Of a stretch of DNA of 64,000 nucleotides, positions 28,351 to 36,876 are shown in pieces. The notes under the pieces are model-generated. The model had not been told where the DNA came from. It was given only the letters and a program-made list of their open reading frames with translations, and did not search any database. How positions within the stretch are numbered: position 1 is the first letter of the stretch; each line of letters begins with the position of its first letter. Source of the DNA: Microbacterium caowuchunii (lineage in GTDB: Bacteria; Actinomycetota; Actinomycetes; Actinomycetales; Microbacteriaceae); NCBI RefSeq assembly GCF_008727755.1, contig NZ_CP044231.1, positions 1,116,001 to 1,180,000 on the forward strand, written 5' to 3'. Both the position numbers and the translations under genes were made by a program.

Positions 28351-29166
28351 ATGCCGGAGTCGCCCGAGGTGCAGGCCGTCGTCGATTTCCTCGCGGAACG
28401 GATGCTGGGCGGGCGCATCCGATCGTTCGATGTGCGCGACCGTCGGGTCCGGAAGGCGGTCACCGCGGCGGACCCCGCGGGGGCGAGGGTGAACGGGGTG
28501 CTCCGGTTCGGCAAGTACATCGACATCGACGCCGGCCACAGCCATGTGGTGTGCAGTCTGGGACGGCACGGATGGGTGCTCTGGCATGATCTCCTGCCGA
28601 CGGAGCCCGACGGGCCGGAGGTGGTGGCGCGGCTCGCGATGGAGGACGGAGCCGGTTTCGACCTCGTGGACAGCGGGTCGTTCCGGTCGCTGGGGGTGTG
28701 GGTCGTGCCGGCTGTGTCGGACGTCCCGGGCGTCGCCAAGCTCGGCCCGGATCCCGCCGACGCCAGCTTCACGCGTGGGGACTTCGCGCGCGCGGTCCGG
28801 GGCCGTCGCAAGCAGGTCAAAGCGATCCTGCAGGAGCAGGAATCGCTGGCCGGCATCGGCAACGCCTACTCGGACGAGATCCTCCACGCCGCACGCATCG
28901 CGCCGACCGTCCATGCGTCGGCGCTGGACGACCGGACCCTGGACCGTCTCTACGCGGCCACCACCGGGGTCATCCGCCAGGCGGTCACCGCGCGCCGCAG
29001 CGTTCCGCTGGCGGACATGAAGGCGGCGAAGACAGCCGCGATGGCTGTACACGGACGCGGTGGCGAGGCATGCCCGGACTGTGGTGGAACGATCGCGGAC
29101 ATCGCCTTCGGCGGTACGGAAGCGCAGTACTGCCCGAGCTGTCAGGGTGGTATCCCGGAGAGGTAG
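28351..29166 (+). CDS. Fpg/Nei family DNA glycosylase
   Basis: A 271-residue base-excision repair glycosylase/lyase. The mature N-terminus PESPEV supplies the catalytic Pro and Glu. The H2TH region contains QEQESLAGIGNAYSDEILHAARI, and a C-terminal zinc finger is formed by CPDCGG and YCPSC. The MPESPEV start (rather than MPELPEV) and overall length are closer to the actinobacterial Nei-like branch than to MutM. Substrate preference cannot be read from sequence. CAGGAT ends six bases before the ATG. Confidence 0.9.
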   Translation: MPESPEVQAVVDFLAERMLGGRIRSFDVRDRRVRKAVTAADPAGARVNGVLRFGKYIDIDAGHSHVVCSLGRHGWVLWHDLLPTEPDGPEVVARLAMEDGAGFDLVDSGSFRSLGVWVVPAVSDVPGVAKLGPDPADASFTRGDFARAVRGRRKQVKAILQEQESLAGIGNAYSDEILHAARIAPTVHASALDDRTLDRLYAATTGVIRQAVTARRSVPLADMKAAKTAAMAVHGRGGEACPDCGGTIADIAFGGTEAQYCPSCQGGIPER

Positions 29167-29188
29167 CCACCCGACCGAGAGGCCACCG

Positions 29189-29602
29189 ATGACCGCATCC
29201 GTCCGCCCGTTCCGTACCCCGGCCCTCGGGGACACGCCCTACATCCACGGCGTGGTGCTGCCGGAGGCCGGCCGGATGGTGGTGCTCGCGGGCCTGTCGC
29301 CGATCGACGCGGAGGGTGCGCTGCTGCATCCGGGGGATGTGACCGGGCAGCTGGAACGAGTGGTGGAGCTCGCCTCGGCGGCTCTGGCCGAGGCCGGCGG
29401 GGAGCTCTCCGACGTCATCCGGGCGCGCATCTCCGTCGCGACCGCGGACCGGGGTGAGCTGTTCGCGGCATGGACGGCGTTCGCGCGCCTGCTGGCGGGC
29501 GTCGACGTCGCCGCCACGCTCGTCGGGGTCACGGTGCTCGCCTATCCCGGGCAACTGGTCGAGGTCGAGTTCGACGCCTTCCTGCCGCCGGAAGGCGGCT
29601 GA
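29189..29602 (+). CDS. RidA/YjgF family protein
   Basis: A 137-residue Rid-superfamily protein with VLAGLSPIDAEG, DVTGQLERVVELASAALAEAG and VRARISVA-type strands; the C-terminus VLAYPGQLVEVEFDAFLP is typical. RidA members hydrolyse reactive enamine/imine intermediates. The key Arg of true RidA (IRTRVYV-type) appears as IRARISVA, so deaminase activity is plausible but not certain. The ATG lies 23 bases after the glycosylase stop with GAGAGG upstream. Confidence 0.8.
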   Translation: MTASVRPFRTPALGDTPYIHGVVLPEAGRMVVLAGLSPIDAEGALLHPGDVTGQLERVVELASAALAEAGGELSDVIRARISVATADRGELFAAWTAFARLLAGVDVAATLVGVTVLAYPGQLVEVEFDAFLPPEGG

Positions 29603-29628
29603 GCGGCCTCCCGGGCGGGCTGCCGCCG

Positions 29629-29976
29629 CTATCTGCCCTGGCGCTTCTTGTACGGCTTCGGCTGGCCCTTCACCACCGGAGTGCGTCCTTTTCCCTTGGA
29701 TGCCTTGGCCTTGCCCCCGGCCGGCACGACCGGCTTGGCAGGGGGTGCCGGGGCTGCGGCGATCTGCTCCCTCGCCTCGTCGAGCAGCAGCGTCCCGGCG
29801 GGTGTCAGGCGCGTCTTGCCGCCCTCGCGGGCGAAGAGCGGGTGGCCGACCTGAGCCTCCAGCTTCTCGATCGCGGAGTAGAGCGACGCGAGGGGGATGC
29901 CGAGGGCATCGGCCGCACGCGGGAAGTGCAACTCCTCGGCGGCGACGACGAACCGCTTGAGCAGGGTGATGTTCAC
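29629..29976 (-). CDS. LysR-type HTH domain with a basic tail and no effector domain
   Basis: A 115-residue protein. Residues 1-65 are a LysR-type winged helix (LLKRFVVAAEELHFPRAADALGIPLASLYSAIEKLE, then GHPLFAREGGKTRLTPAG). Instead of the usual 200-residue effector domain there is a short helix (LLLDEAREQIAAA) and a Pro/Lys/Gly-rich tail ending KPYKKRQGR. GTG at 29976 has GGAAGG upstream. It could be a constitutive DNA-binding or nucleoid-associated protein; I see no frameshift that would restore a full LysR protein. Confidence 0.82.
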   Translation of the reverse strand: MNITLLKRFVVAAEELHFPRAADALGIPLASLYSAIEKLEAQVGHPLFAREGGKTRLTPAGTLLLDEAREQIAAAPAPPAKPVVPAGGKAKASKGKGRTPVVKGQPKPYKKRQGR

Positions 29977-30197
29977 AGGTGCCTTCCTTCGGTCCGCGCG
30001 CTGCGGCCGGGAGAGGATCCCGAGGAGCTGCGCCGCCCCGGGAGCGTCCGCGGGCCGGGTCCATTGTCTCAGGGTGCGCCTGCGTATGCCGCGTGCCGGA
30101 TCGCCGGGTGCGAGTCGGGCGAGGGGCAGGGGACCTCCAGCCCTAGTGGACCTCCGACCGGTGGCAAAGGGTGGCAGCAACAGAAAGGTGCCCACCG

Positions 30198-30743
30198 ATG
30201 ACTGATCCCGACTACTCCCTGCTCGTCGCCTCGTACGACGACCAGGAGTCCGCGCAGACCGATTTCACGGCCATGAAGGCGGAGGACGACCTGCGGGTCG
30301 TCGCGGCGATCGTGCTCTCGCGCGATCCGGACGGAAAGGTCACCGTGCACGAGCACGGGGGGAGGATCGTCGCGTATGGCACGGGCATCGGTGCGGTCGC
30401 GGGCCTGGTCGTCGGGCTCTTCGCGGCGCCTCTCCTGGCCTCGGGCGTCATCGTCGCCGGTCTGACGACGGCTCTCGGCGCGGGTCTGGGTGCCGGCCTC
30501 GCCGAGATCGAGAAGCGATCCGAGGAGCGGGGCATCGGCGTCGACGCCGAGGAATGGCTTCCCGCCGGGTCGTCCGCCATCGTCGCGGTCGTCGACGACG
30601 TCTACCTCGACCGCGTCGACAAGGCCTTCGCGGGAGCAACCAGGAACGTGGCGAAAGCCCTCGACAAGGGCGACTACGACGCCGTGGTCAAGGCGGTCAA
30701 CAAGGGGGATGAGAAGATCGTGGATGCCATCGTCTCGTCCTGA
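30198..30743 (+). CDS. DUF1269 family membrane-associated protein
   Basis: A 181-residue protein. An N-terminal domain ends near VHEHGGRIVAYGTG, followed by a Gly/Ala-rich hydrophobic stretch (GAVAGLVVGLFAAPLLASGVIVAGL and more) resembling a glycine zipper. A C-terminal domain contains LPAGSSAIVAVVDD. This is the DUF1269 pattern, seen in stress-associated proteins that sit at membranes. The tail repeats an ALDKGDYDAVVKAVNKGD unit. GAAAGG precedes the ATG. Confidence 0.82.
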   Translation: MTDPDYSLLVASYDDQESAQTDFTAMKAEDDLRVVAAIVLSRDPDGKVTVHEHGGRIVAYGTGIGAVAGLVVGLFAAPLLASGVIVAGLTTALGAGLGAGLAEIEKRSEERGIGVDAEEWLPAGSSAIVAVVDDVYLDRVDKAFAGATRNVAKALDKGDYDAVVKAVNKGDEKIVDAIVSS

Positions 30744-30773
30744 TCGTCCGTCCCGGCCGGCGCGTTCACCGGC

Positions 30774-30989
30774 TCAGGCTGCGCCGGAGTCGATCGGGAT
30801 CAGGCTGAGGGGGACGCCGGGGGAGACCAGCAGATAGGTCGTTCGGGGCGCACCCTCACCCACGTTGACCCGCAGCCAGCCACCGCCGGACGAGGTCAGC
30901 GCGGACTCGATCTCCTGTTGCAGATCGGCGAGCTCACGTCCGCTGACGGAGTAGTCGCGCCCCCCGTAGACGAGGTCGATGCGCTTCAC
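30774..30989 (-). CDS. Small hypothetical protein coupled to the DUF7882-like gene
   Basis: A 71-residue protein with a beta-rich N-terminus (KRIDLVYGGRDYSVSG), a helix (RELADLQQEIESAL) and a C-terminal strand region. GTG at 30989 overlaps the stop of the upstream gene (GTGA), so the two are translated together. I recognise no named family. The small size and pairing suggest an accessory subunit or a partner of the DUF7882-like protein. Confidence 0.7.
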   Translation of the reverse strand: MKRIDLVYGGRDYSVSGRELADLQQEIESALTSSGGGWLRVNVGEGAPRTTYLLVSPGVPLSLIPIDSGAA

Positions 30990-31312
30990 GAGAGGGTCTC
31001 CGTTCCTGAGGTCTGCGGGGGAGGCTCCGGGACGACGTACAGCCCGTTGGGTCCGTTCGCGGTGTAGCTCAGCGCCTCCAGCCACGCCTTGTTGAGCAGC
31101 GGCCGCCGACTTCCGTGGAATTTGAAGATGATGACCGAGCGCGGATGCAGCCAGATCGTCGTCCTGCCGTCGCCGATGCTCGCGTCGTCCTTCCACGTGA
31201 AGGTGAAGGATTCACCGCGGCGCAGTTTGGCGGTGATCACGCGTTCCAGGTGCGCGAGCAGACGGTCGTCGAAATCCACTCTGAGCTGCTGTTCGAAAAG
31301 GAACTTGCCCAC
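30986..31312 (-). CDS. DUF7882-like small protein
   Basis: A 108-residue protein with the pattern MGKFLFEQQLRVDFDDRLL, AKLRRGESFTFTW, TTIWLHPRSVIIFKFHGSRRP and LEALSYTANGPNGLYVVPEP. This highly conserved actinobacterial family (I recall it as DUF7882, sometimes mislabelled as a DNA ligase) has no known function. GTG start at 31312 with GAGGAGG upstream. Confidence 0.75.
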   Translation of the reverse strand: MGKFLFEQQLRVDFDDRLLAHLERVITAKLRRGESFTFTWKDDASIGDGRTTIWLHPRSVIIFKFHGSRRPLLNKAWLEALSYTANGPNGLYVVPEPPPQTSGTETLS

Positions 31313-31497
31313 CGGGCCTCCTCGCTCGTCCGCTCCGGATCAAGCTGCCGGAGTTCCCGGAGTGCGCCCGCTGACCCAAACGGTCCCGTTACGTTCGGGC
31401 GCGTGCGAAACATCCGCGTCCTCCTCGAAGGTCGCCCATCGGACCGCCGGATGTCAAGGGTCTGTGTCCGGGGCAGCACAGCCGAGAGGGTGTCCGC

Positions 31498-31836
31498 GTG
31501 AAACACATCGTCTACGCAGAGAAGCCCCATCTGATGGGGGATGACGCAGCGGATGCGCTCATGGAGTATGCCCGTGCGCTCGCCGACGCCGGTCGGAGCG
31601 ATGTCGTCACGCTTCGTGCTCTCGACGAACACGGCAGCCTGGTCGATGTGACCTTCCTGCTCACGCCCAGCACGCCCCTGCTCACCCGGACCACCAATTC
31701 TGAGATCGACGGGCCCGACAATGCTGCCGTGGTGGAGGAGCTGGGGCGCCTGGCGTCCCGACTCATGCACCCGCCCGAGACGCAACCCGAGGAGGCACCG
31801 GCGCCGCAGGCGGATCGCTGGGAGACCCGCCAGTGA
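31498..31836 (+). CDS. Hypothetical protein
   Basis: A 112-residue acidic protein with helices (DDAADALMEYARALADAG) and beta segments (SDVVTLRALDEHGSLVDVTFLLTPSTPL), ending in a Pro/Glu/Gln-rich disordered tail. GTG start preceded by GAGAGG. I recognise no family; the alternating pattern suggests a small globular domain. Confidence 0.65.
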   Translation: MKHIVYAEKPHLMGDDAADALMEYARALADAGRSDVVTLRALDEHGSLVDVTFLLTPSTPLLTRTTNSEIDGPDNAAVVEELGRLASRLMHPPETQPEEAPAPQADRWETRQ

Positions 31837-31896
31837 CTCCGTTGTCACCGGCGGGCTGCCTCAAGGCGGAGTCCTCCTGCCCGCTCGAGGGAGTAC

Positions 31897-32148
31897 TCAC
31901 GATCGCATCCCGGTGAGCACGTCACGCACGGCGTCGAAGGCGAAGGTCAGACTCTCGAACCGGGCCGGGGGGCGCCTCTCGTGCACCCACACCACCTCGA
32001 CGTGACCGTCGACGCGTTCGAGGTAGGCGATCAGCCTACGGGCGTCGTTCTCCGGCACGCTGGCGTCGCACACGCACCAGGCCCCGGGGCCGACGCCGAT
32101 CAACTGGGTGTGCTGCTCGGCCGCGCGAGAGCGGCGATCGTTCGACAC
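31897..32148 (-). CDS. Hypothetical protein
   Basis: An 83-residue protein with [44 protein letters not shown]. The long frame on this strand is open further upstream, but GTG at 32148 is preferred because GGAGGGAGG lies just before it and the upstream part is antisense to the ctaD leader. The CVCD pair is the only notable feature. I recognise no family. Confidence 0.65.
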   Translation of the reverse strand: MSNDRRSRAAEQHTQLIGVGPGAWCVCDASVPENDARRLIAYLERVDGHVEVVWVHERRPPARFESLTFAFDAVRDVLTGMRS

Positions 32149-32395
32149 ACGGGCCTCCCTCCTGCATCGCGACGCTGAGACCGCGAGGAGATTGTCGGAA
32201 ACGATCGGCTCGCGGGGATGGGGGTTGACTTCCGAGGAGCTCGCGATGCCCCCGTGCTCGTCCCTCGGTCCGCACGCGGACCGCATACCTCCTCCGGCGC
32301 CGCGGAGCAAGCCCGTATCGGTGCGGCATCCCCGCTCATTACGGTGCCGCACGAGGCCACGGGTCGACGGGCTCGGGTCTGCGAGAGGGGACGAA

Positions 32396-34186
32396 ATGAC
32401 CGCACCGGACGCCGGCTCGGGAGGCACGTCGGAGATGACCCGCACCATGCCGCCACGGCAGGCGGCGCTGCTGAGCTCGACGCGCGTCGAGCAGAAGGGC
32501 AACCTGCTCGTCCGCTGGCTGACGTCCACCGATCACAAGACGATCGGGTACATGTACATCATCGCCGCGTTGGTGTTCTTCCTCTTCGGCGGCGTCCTCG
32601 CCCTCATCATCCGGTCGGAGCTGTTCGAGCCGGGGATGCAGATCGTCCCGACGAAGGAGCAGTACAACCAGCTGTTCACGATGCACGGCACGATCATGCT
32701 GCTGATGTTCGCGACGCCGCTGTTCGCAGGGTTCGCGAACGCCATCATGCCTCTGCAGATCGGGGCGCCGGACGTCGCGTTCCCGCGCCTGAACGCGCTG
32801 TCCTTCTGGCTCTTCCTGTTCGGTTCCCTCATCGCGGTAGCGGGATACCTGACGCCGGAAGGGGCTGCGGGCTTCGGCTGGACCGCGTACCAGCCCCTGG
32901 CGAGCTTCACCTTCACCCCGAGCGTGGGCGGCAACTTCTGGATGCTGGGCCTCGGGATGAGCGGTTTCGGGACGATCCTCGGTGCGGTGAACTTCATCAC
33001 CACGATCATCACGATGCGCGCTCCCGGCATGACGATGTGGCGGATGCCGATCTTCACCTGGAACACCCTCGTGACCGGCATCCTGATCCTGCTCGCGTTC
33101 CCGGTGCTGGCAGCGGCCCTGTTCGCTGCGGCCGCGGACCGGGTACTGGGTGCGCACATCTACGACCCGCAGAACGGTGGCGTGCTGCTCTGGCAGCACC
33201 TGTTCTGGTTCTTCGGTCACCCCGAGGTGTACATCATCGCGCTGCCGTTCTTCGGTATCGTCTCGGAGATCTTCCCGGTGTTCAGCCGCAAGCCGATCTT
33301 CGGGTACAAGACCCTGGTCTATGCGACGATCGCGATCGCCGTCCTCTCGGTGGCGGTCTGGGCGCATCACATGTACGCGACCGGCGCGGTGCTCCTGCCG
33401 TTCTTCGCCCTGATGACGATGCTGATCGCGGTGCCGACAGGGGTGAAGATCTTCAACTGGATCGGCACGCTCTGGCGAGGGTCCGTGACCTTCGAGCCCC
33501 CGATGGTGTTCGCGCTCGGGTTCCTGGTCTCGTTCGTCTTCGGTGGTCTGACCGGCGTCATCCTCGCGTCGCCTCCGCTGGACTTCCACGTGACCGACTC
33601 GTACTTCGTGGTCGCGCACTTCCACTACGTCGTGTTCGGCACGGTGGTGTTCGCGATGTTCGCCGGGTTCTACTTCTGGTGGCCGAAGTGGACGGGACGG
33701 ATGCTGAACGAGCGCCTCGGCTACATCCATTTCTGGCTGCTGTTCATCGGCTTCCACATGACGTTCCTCATCCAGCACTGGCTGGGTGCGGACGGTATGC
33801 CGCGTCGCTATGCCACGTACTCGGCCGAGGACGGATGGACGTGGCAGAACCAGGTGTCCACCTTCGGGTCGATGATCCTGGCGGCGTCGATGATCCCGTT
33901 CCTGCTGAACGTCTGGATCACTGCCCGGAAGGCCCCGAAGATCACGGTGAACGACCCGTGGGGTTACGGGGCGTCGCTCGAGTGGGCGACGTCCTGCCCG
34001 CCGCCGCGGCACAACTTCACCTCGATCCCGCGCATCCGGAGCGAGCGCCCCGCCTTCGACATGAACCACCCGGAAGCGGGCGTCCCGTTCGGGGTGGGGC
34101 CGGCCAAGGACGCTCCGCAGACCGCGGTGGACAACGACGGGCCGCAGACCGCGGACGACGGCAGTACGGGCTCGGGCCGCACCTGA
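32396..34186 (+). CDS. ctaD: Cytochrome c oxidase subunit I, orphan copy
   Basis: A 596-residue aa3-type oxidase subunit I with about 12 membrane helices. The heme and copper ligands are in their usual contexts: [31 protein letters not shown] and HFHYVVFG. Subunits II-IV and the assembly genes are absent from the flanks, where actinobacterial main copies have ctaC or ctaF nearby. The C-terminal 40 residues are hydrophilic with two PQTA(V/D)D units. ATG at 32396 has GAGAGG upstream; a second Met lies 16 codons later. It is followed by a strong terminator, so it is a monocistronic extra copy. Confidence 0.93.
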   Translation: MTAPDAGSGGTSEMTRTMPPRQAALLSSTRVEQKGNLLVRWLTSTDHKTIGYMYIIAALVFFLFGGVLALIIRSELFEPGMQIVPTKEQYNQLFTMHGTIMLLMFATPLFAGFANAIMPLQIGAPDVAFPRLNALSFWLFLFGSLIAVAGYLTPEGAAGFGWTAYQPLASFTFTPSVGGNFWMLGLGMSGFGTILGAVNFITTIITMRAPGMTMWRMPIFTWNTLVTGILILLAFPVLAAALFAAAADRVLGAHIYDPQNGGVLLWQHLFWFFGHPEVYIIALPFFGIVSEIFPVFSRKPIFGYKTLVYATIAIAVLSVAVWAHHMYATGAVLLPFFALMTMLIAVPTGVKIFNWIGTLWRGSVTFEPPMVFALGFLVSFVFGGLTGVILASPPLDFHVTDSYFVVAHFHYVVFGTVVFAMFAGFYFWWPKWTGRMLNERLGYIHFWLLFIGFHMTFLIQHWLGADGMPRRYATYSAEDGWTWQNQVSTFGSMILAASMIPFLLNVWITARKAPKITVNDPWGYGASLEWATSCPPPRHNFTSIPRIRSERPAFDMNHPEAGVPFGVGPAKDAPQTAVDNDGPQTADDGSTGSGRT

Positions 34187-34189
34187 CAG

Positions 34190-34233
34190 CGCTGCGGGTC
34201 ACCCAGGGTCGCGGCCCTCGGTGACCCGCAGCG
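34190..34233. terminator. Bidirectional terminator between ctaD and the catalase gene
   Basis: A perfect 14-bp stem, CGCTGCGGGTCACC (34190-34203) with its complement at 34220-34233, between convergent genes. Confidence 0.85.
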
Positions 34234-34241
34234 GGGGAGCG

Positions 34242-35189
34242 CTACATCCGGCCGAAGGTGGCCTCGATGTCCGCCATCTCCATCTCAGCCGTCGCCTCGA
34301 TCAGCGCACGCAGCTCGGGGTCCGCGCCCGGCGCGAACTCCTCGAACCGCTCCGGTGCGATCGTCATCGGCACGCCCTCCGGCGCCTGCTGGCTCGCGTC
34401 GAGCTGCGTGCCGTCGTTCGAGGGGGACATGCCCTGGAAGATCTTGCCGGCCTCGGAGAGGTTGGTGAGATCGAACGAGTACTGCTTGCTCTGCAGCCCC
34501 ATCTCGACCAGCCGAGCGACCTCGGGGAACTTCTCCGCGTTGGTCTTCGGGATCGGCAGCGCCGTGCGCCAGTTGACCCCGAGCGTCTCCAGAGCCTTGG
34601 CGTAGGCGTTCTCGTGCGCCTGGTCTCGGACGATGAGATAGGAGATCGTGCTGCGCGCCGTCTTGTTGTCCGTCATCTCGTACAGGCGGCATTTCTGCAG
34701 GCGCCCCGTGGACTCGAGCATCAGGTTGTAGAGCAGGTCGAGGACGAGGTTCCCGGAGTTGTAGACGTAGCTGCCCAGCCACGGGTTCCCGGCCGCGTCC
34801 ACGGGGAGTGCGCCCTGGGCGCCGACGAGATAGTGGTGGATGTTGCTCTCGTGGGTCGCGATCTCCAGCGGAGTGGCGCCACCGGAGCCCGGCTTGTCGA
34901 CCGGGTCCGTCGGCTTGCCGTTGTAGCGCGGCGAGCCGTCGAGGAGGCGGGCGATGGTCGTCCCGATGAGCTCGACGTGGCTGATCTCCTCGGTGCCGAT
35001 GCCCTGGATGAGGTCCTTGTAGGGCTTGGCGGAGGGGCCGCGGAAGTTGATGCTCTGGAAGAGGTACTGCATCATCGTCCGCATCTCGCCGAACTGTCCG
35101 CCCAGGCCCTCCTGGAGCGCGTTCGCGGCTGCCGGATCCGGCTCGTCCTGCTCGATTTCGTTGATGAGCTGCTGGACGTGGAAGTACAT
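34242..35189 (-). CDS. Manganese catalase
   Basis: A 315-residue non-haem catalase with a ferritin-like four-helix bundle. Candidate Mn ligands are the Glu in GGQFGEMRTMM, the Glu and His in GTEEISHVELIG, the Glu in LMLESTGRL and the His in RDQAHENAY. It decomposes hydrogen peroxide using a dimanganese centre. ATG at 35189 has AGGAGA upstream. It lies 89 bases downstream of the last gene of a manganese-type importer on the same strand, which would supply its metal. Confidence 0.94.
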   Translation of the reverse strand: MYFHVQQLINEIEQDEPDPAAANALQEGLGGQFGEMRTMMQYLFQSINFRGPSAKPYKDLIQGIGTEEISHVELIGTTIARLLDGSPRYNGKPTDPVDKPGSGGATPLEIATHESNIHHYLVGAQGALPVDAAGNPWLGSYVYNSGNLVLDLLYNLMLESTGRLQKCRLYEMTDNKTARSTISYLIVRDQAHENAYAKALETLGVNWRTALPIPKTNAEKFPEVARLVEMGLQSKQYSFDLTNLSEAGKIFQGMSPSNDGTQLDASQQAPEGVPMTIAPERFEEFAPGADPELRALIEATAEMEMADIEATFGRM

Positions 35190-35278
35190 GTCGTCTCCTC
35201 TGATCGACGGGGGGAGTCCCCAGAATCGTTCAGTGGATCCCTTCCGCGCAGGTGCTCGACCGGCGCGGTATCGGGAGG

Positions 35279-36139
35279 CTAGACTCCCTCCCTCGACCGG
35301 CGGCGCAGGCGCTTGCCGATCACCCCTTGGCGGGGGCTGAACAGGTAGACGAGAGCGAAGACCACGCCCTGGACGAGCACCACGAGGCCGCCCGATGAGG
35401 CATCCACCCAGTAGCTGAGGTAGATCCCGAGGACGGAGCACGTGGCGGAGATCACGGGCGCGATGATCAGCATCCGTCCGAATCGATCCGTCAGCAGGTA
35501 CGCCGTGGCGCCGGGGATGATGAGCATCGCGACCACGAGCACCACCCCCACCACCTGCAGGGCGACCACCGCGGTGAGTGCGAGGACGCCGAGGAGCAGC
35601 GCACTCAGCATCCGCGGCGACAGACCCATCGCGAAGGCGTGCGTGGGATCGAACGCGTACAGCGTCAGGTCCCGCCGCTTCACGAGCAGCACGGCGAAGG
35701 CCACCGCGGCGAGGATGCCCATCTGCAGCAGGTCTGCGGGGGAGACCCCGAGGATGTTGCCGAAGATGATGTGGTTCAGGTCGGTCTGGCTGGGGGTCAC
35801 CGAGATGAGCACGAGGCCGAGGGCGAAGAGCGTCGTGAAGACGATGCCGATCGCGGCATCCTCCTTCACCCGGCTCGTCCCCGTGACGAGGCCGATGAGC
35901 GCCACGGCGAGCACCCCGAAGACGAGGGCGCCGATCGCGAACGGCGCCCCCAGGGCGTAGGCGATGACCACGCCAGGCAGGACCGCATGCGAGACGGCGT
36001 CCCCCATCAGCGACCAGCCGATCAGCACCAGCCAGCAGGAGAGGAGGGCGCAGACCACGGCGGCGATCACCGTGGCGGCGAGGGCGCGCTGCATGAACTC
36101 GTACTGCAACGGCTCGAGGAGGAGATCGAGGATGCTCAT
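35279..36139 (-). CDS. Metal ABC transporter permease
   Basis: A 286-residue permease of the ZnuB/MntB (ABC-3) family with eight or so membrane helices. The GDAVSHAVLPGVVIAY, DLNHIIFGNILG and GVVLVVAMLIIPGATAYLLT motifs are those of this family. It forms the channel of the importer encoded with the two upstream genes; the ATG overlaps the ATPase stop (ATGA). The metal is probably manganese, judged from the binding protein. Confidence 0.93.
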   Translation of the reverse strand: MSILDLLLEPLQYEFMQRALAATVIAAVVCALLSCWLVLIGWSLMGDAVSHAVLPGVVIAYALGAPFAIGALVFGVLAVALIGLVTGTSRVKEDAAIGIVFTTLFALGLVLISVTPSQTDLNHIIFGNILGVSPADLLQMGILAAVAFAVLLVKRRDLTLYAFDPTHAFAMGLSPRMLSALLLGVLALTAVVALQVVGVVLVVAMLIIPGATAYLLTDRFGRMLIIAPVISATCSVLGIYLSYWVDASSGGLVVLVQGVVFALVYLFSPRQGVIGKRLRRRSREGV

Positions 36140-36876
36140 GCGGACTCCTCTCTGCCGAGCACGTCGAGACCGAACGCCCGCGCGAGGTTCGCGGGATCGA
36201 GCGCCTCCGCCACGGCGCCCTGGAACACCACGCGGCGCAGGAGCAGGATCGCCTCGTCGGCGAGCTGCGGCAGCGCATGCAGATCGTGGGTGGAGACGAG
36301 GACGGCGCGACCGTCGTCGGCGAGTTCGCGCAGCAGCCGGGAGATCGTCGCCTCGGAGCGCAGATCGACGCCGGCGAACGGCTCGTCGAGCAGGAGCACG
36401 CGCGCGTCCTGAGCGATCCCGCGGGCGACGAAGGCGCGTTTGCGCTGGCCGCCGGAGAGCTGTCCGATCTGCCGGTCCGCGAAGTCGGTGAGCTCGACGC
36501 GCTCGAGTGCCTCCGCGACCGCCGCCCGATCCGCTGCGCGCGGGCGACGGGTGGGTCCCAGCCCGCCGTACCGGCCCATCATCACGACATCCCAGACCGA
36601 TACCGGGAACGCCCAGTCCACGTCCTCACTCTGCGGGACGTAGCCCACCGCGCCACCCTTCCGGGCAGCGGTCGGCGTGCGGCCTTCCACCAGCACGCGG
36701 CCCTCCTGCGGGCGCAGCATCCCGATGACGGTCTTGAACAGCGTGGACTTCCCCGATCCGTTCATCCCGATGAGGCCCGTCACCCGCCCCGGCTCGACGC
36801 GCAGCGAGACCTGCTCGAGTGCCGTCACGTCGCCGTAGCGGACCGTGACGCCCTGCACATCGATCGCCGCGGTCAT
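36136..36876 (-). CDS. Metal ABC transporter ATP-binding protein
   Basis: A 246-residue ABC ATPase with Walker A GMNGSGKSTL, Q-loop YVPQSEDVDW, signature LSGGQRKRAFVA, Walker B VLLLDEPFAGVD and the switch His in VLVSTHD. It powers the importer. The stop overlaps the permease start, and its own start overlaps the binding-protein stop. Confidence 0.94.
   Translation of the reverse strand: MTAAIDVQGVTVRYGDVTALEQVSLRVEPGRVTGLIGMNGSGKSTLFKTVIGMLRPQEGRVLVEGRTPTAARKGGAVGYVPQSEDVDWAFPVSVWDVVMMGRYGGLGPTRRPRAADRAAVAEALERVELTDFADRQIGQLSGGQRKRAFVARGIAQDARVLLLDEPFAGVDLRSEATISRLLRELADDGRAVLVSTHDLHALPQLADEAILLLRRVVFQGAVAEALDPANLARAFGLDVLGREESA

Noticed and set aside
35190..35278. A separate strong promoter for the manganese catalase
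   Set aside because: I could not find a convincing -35/-10 pair in this gap, so I do not annotate one; co-transcription with the importer remains equally possible.
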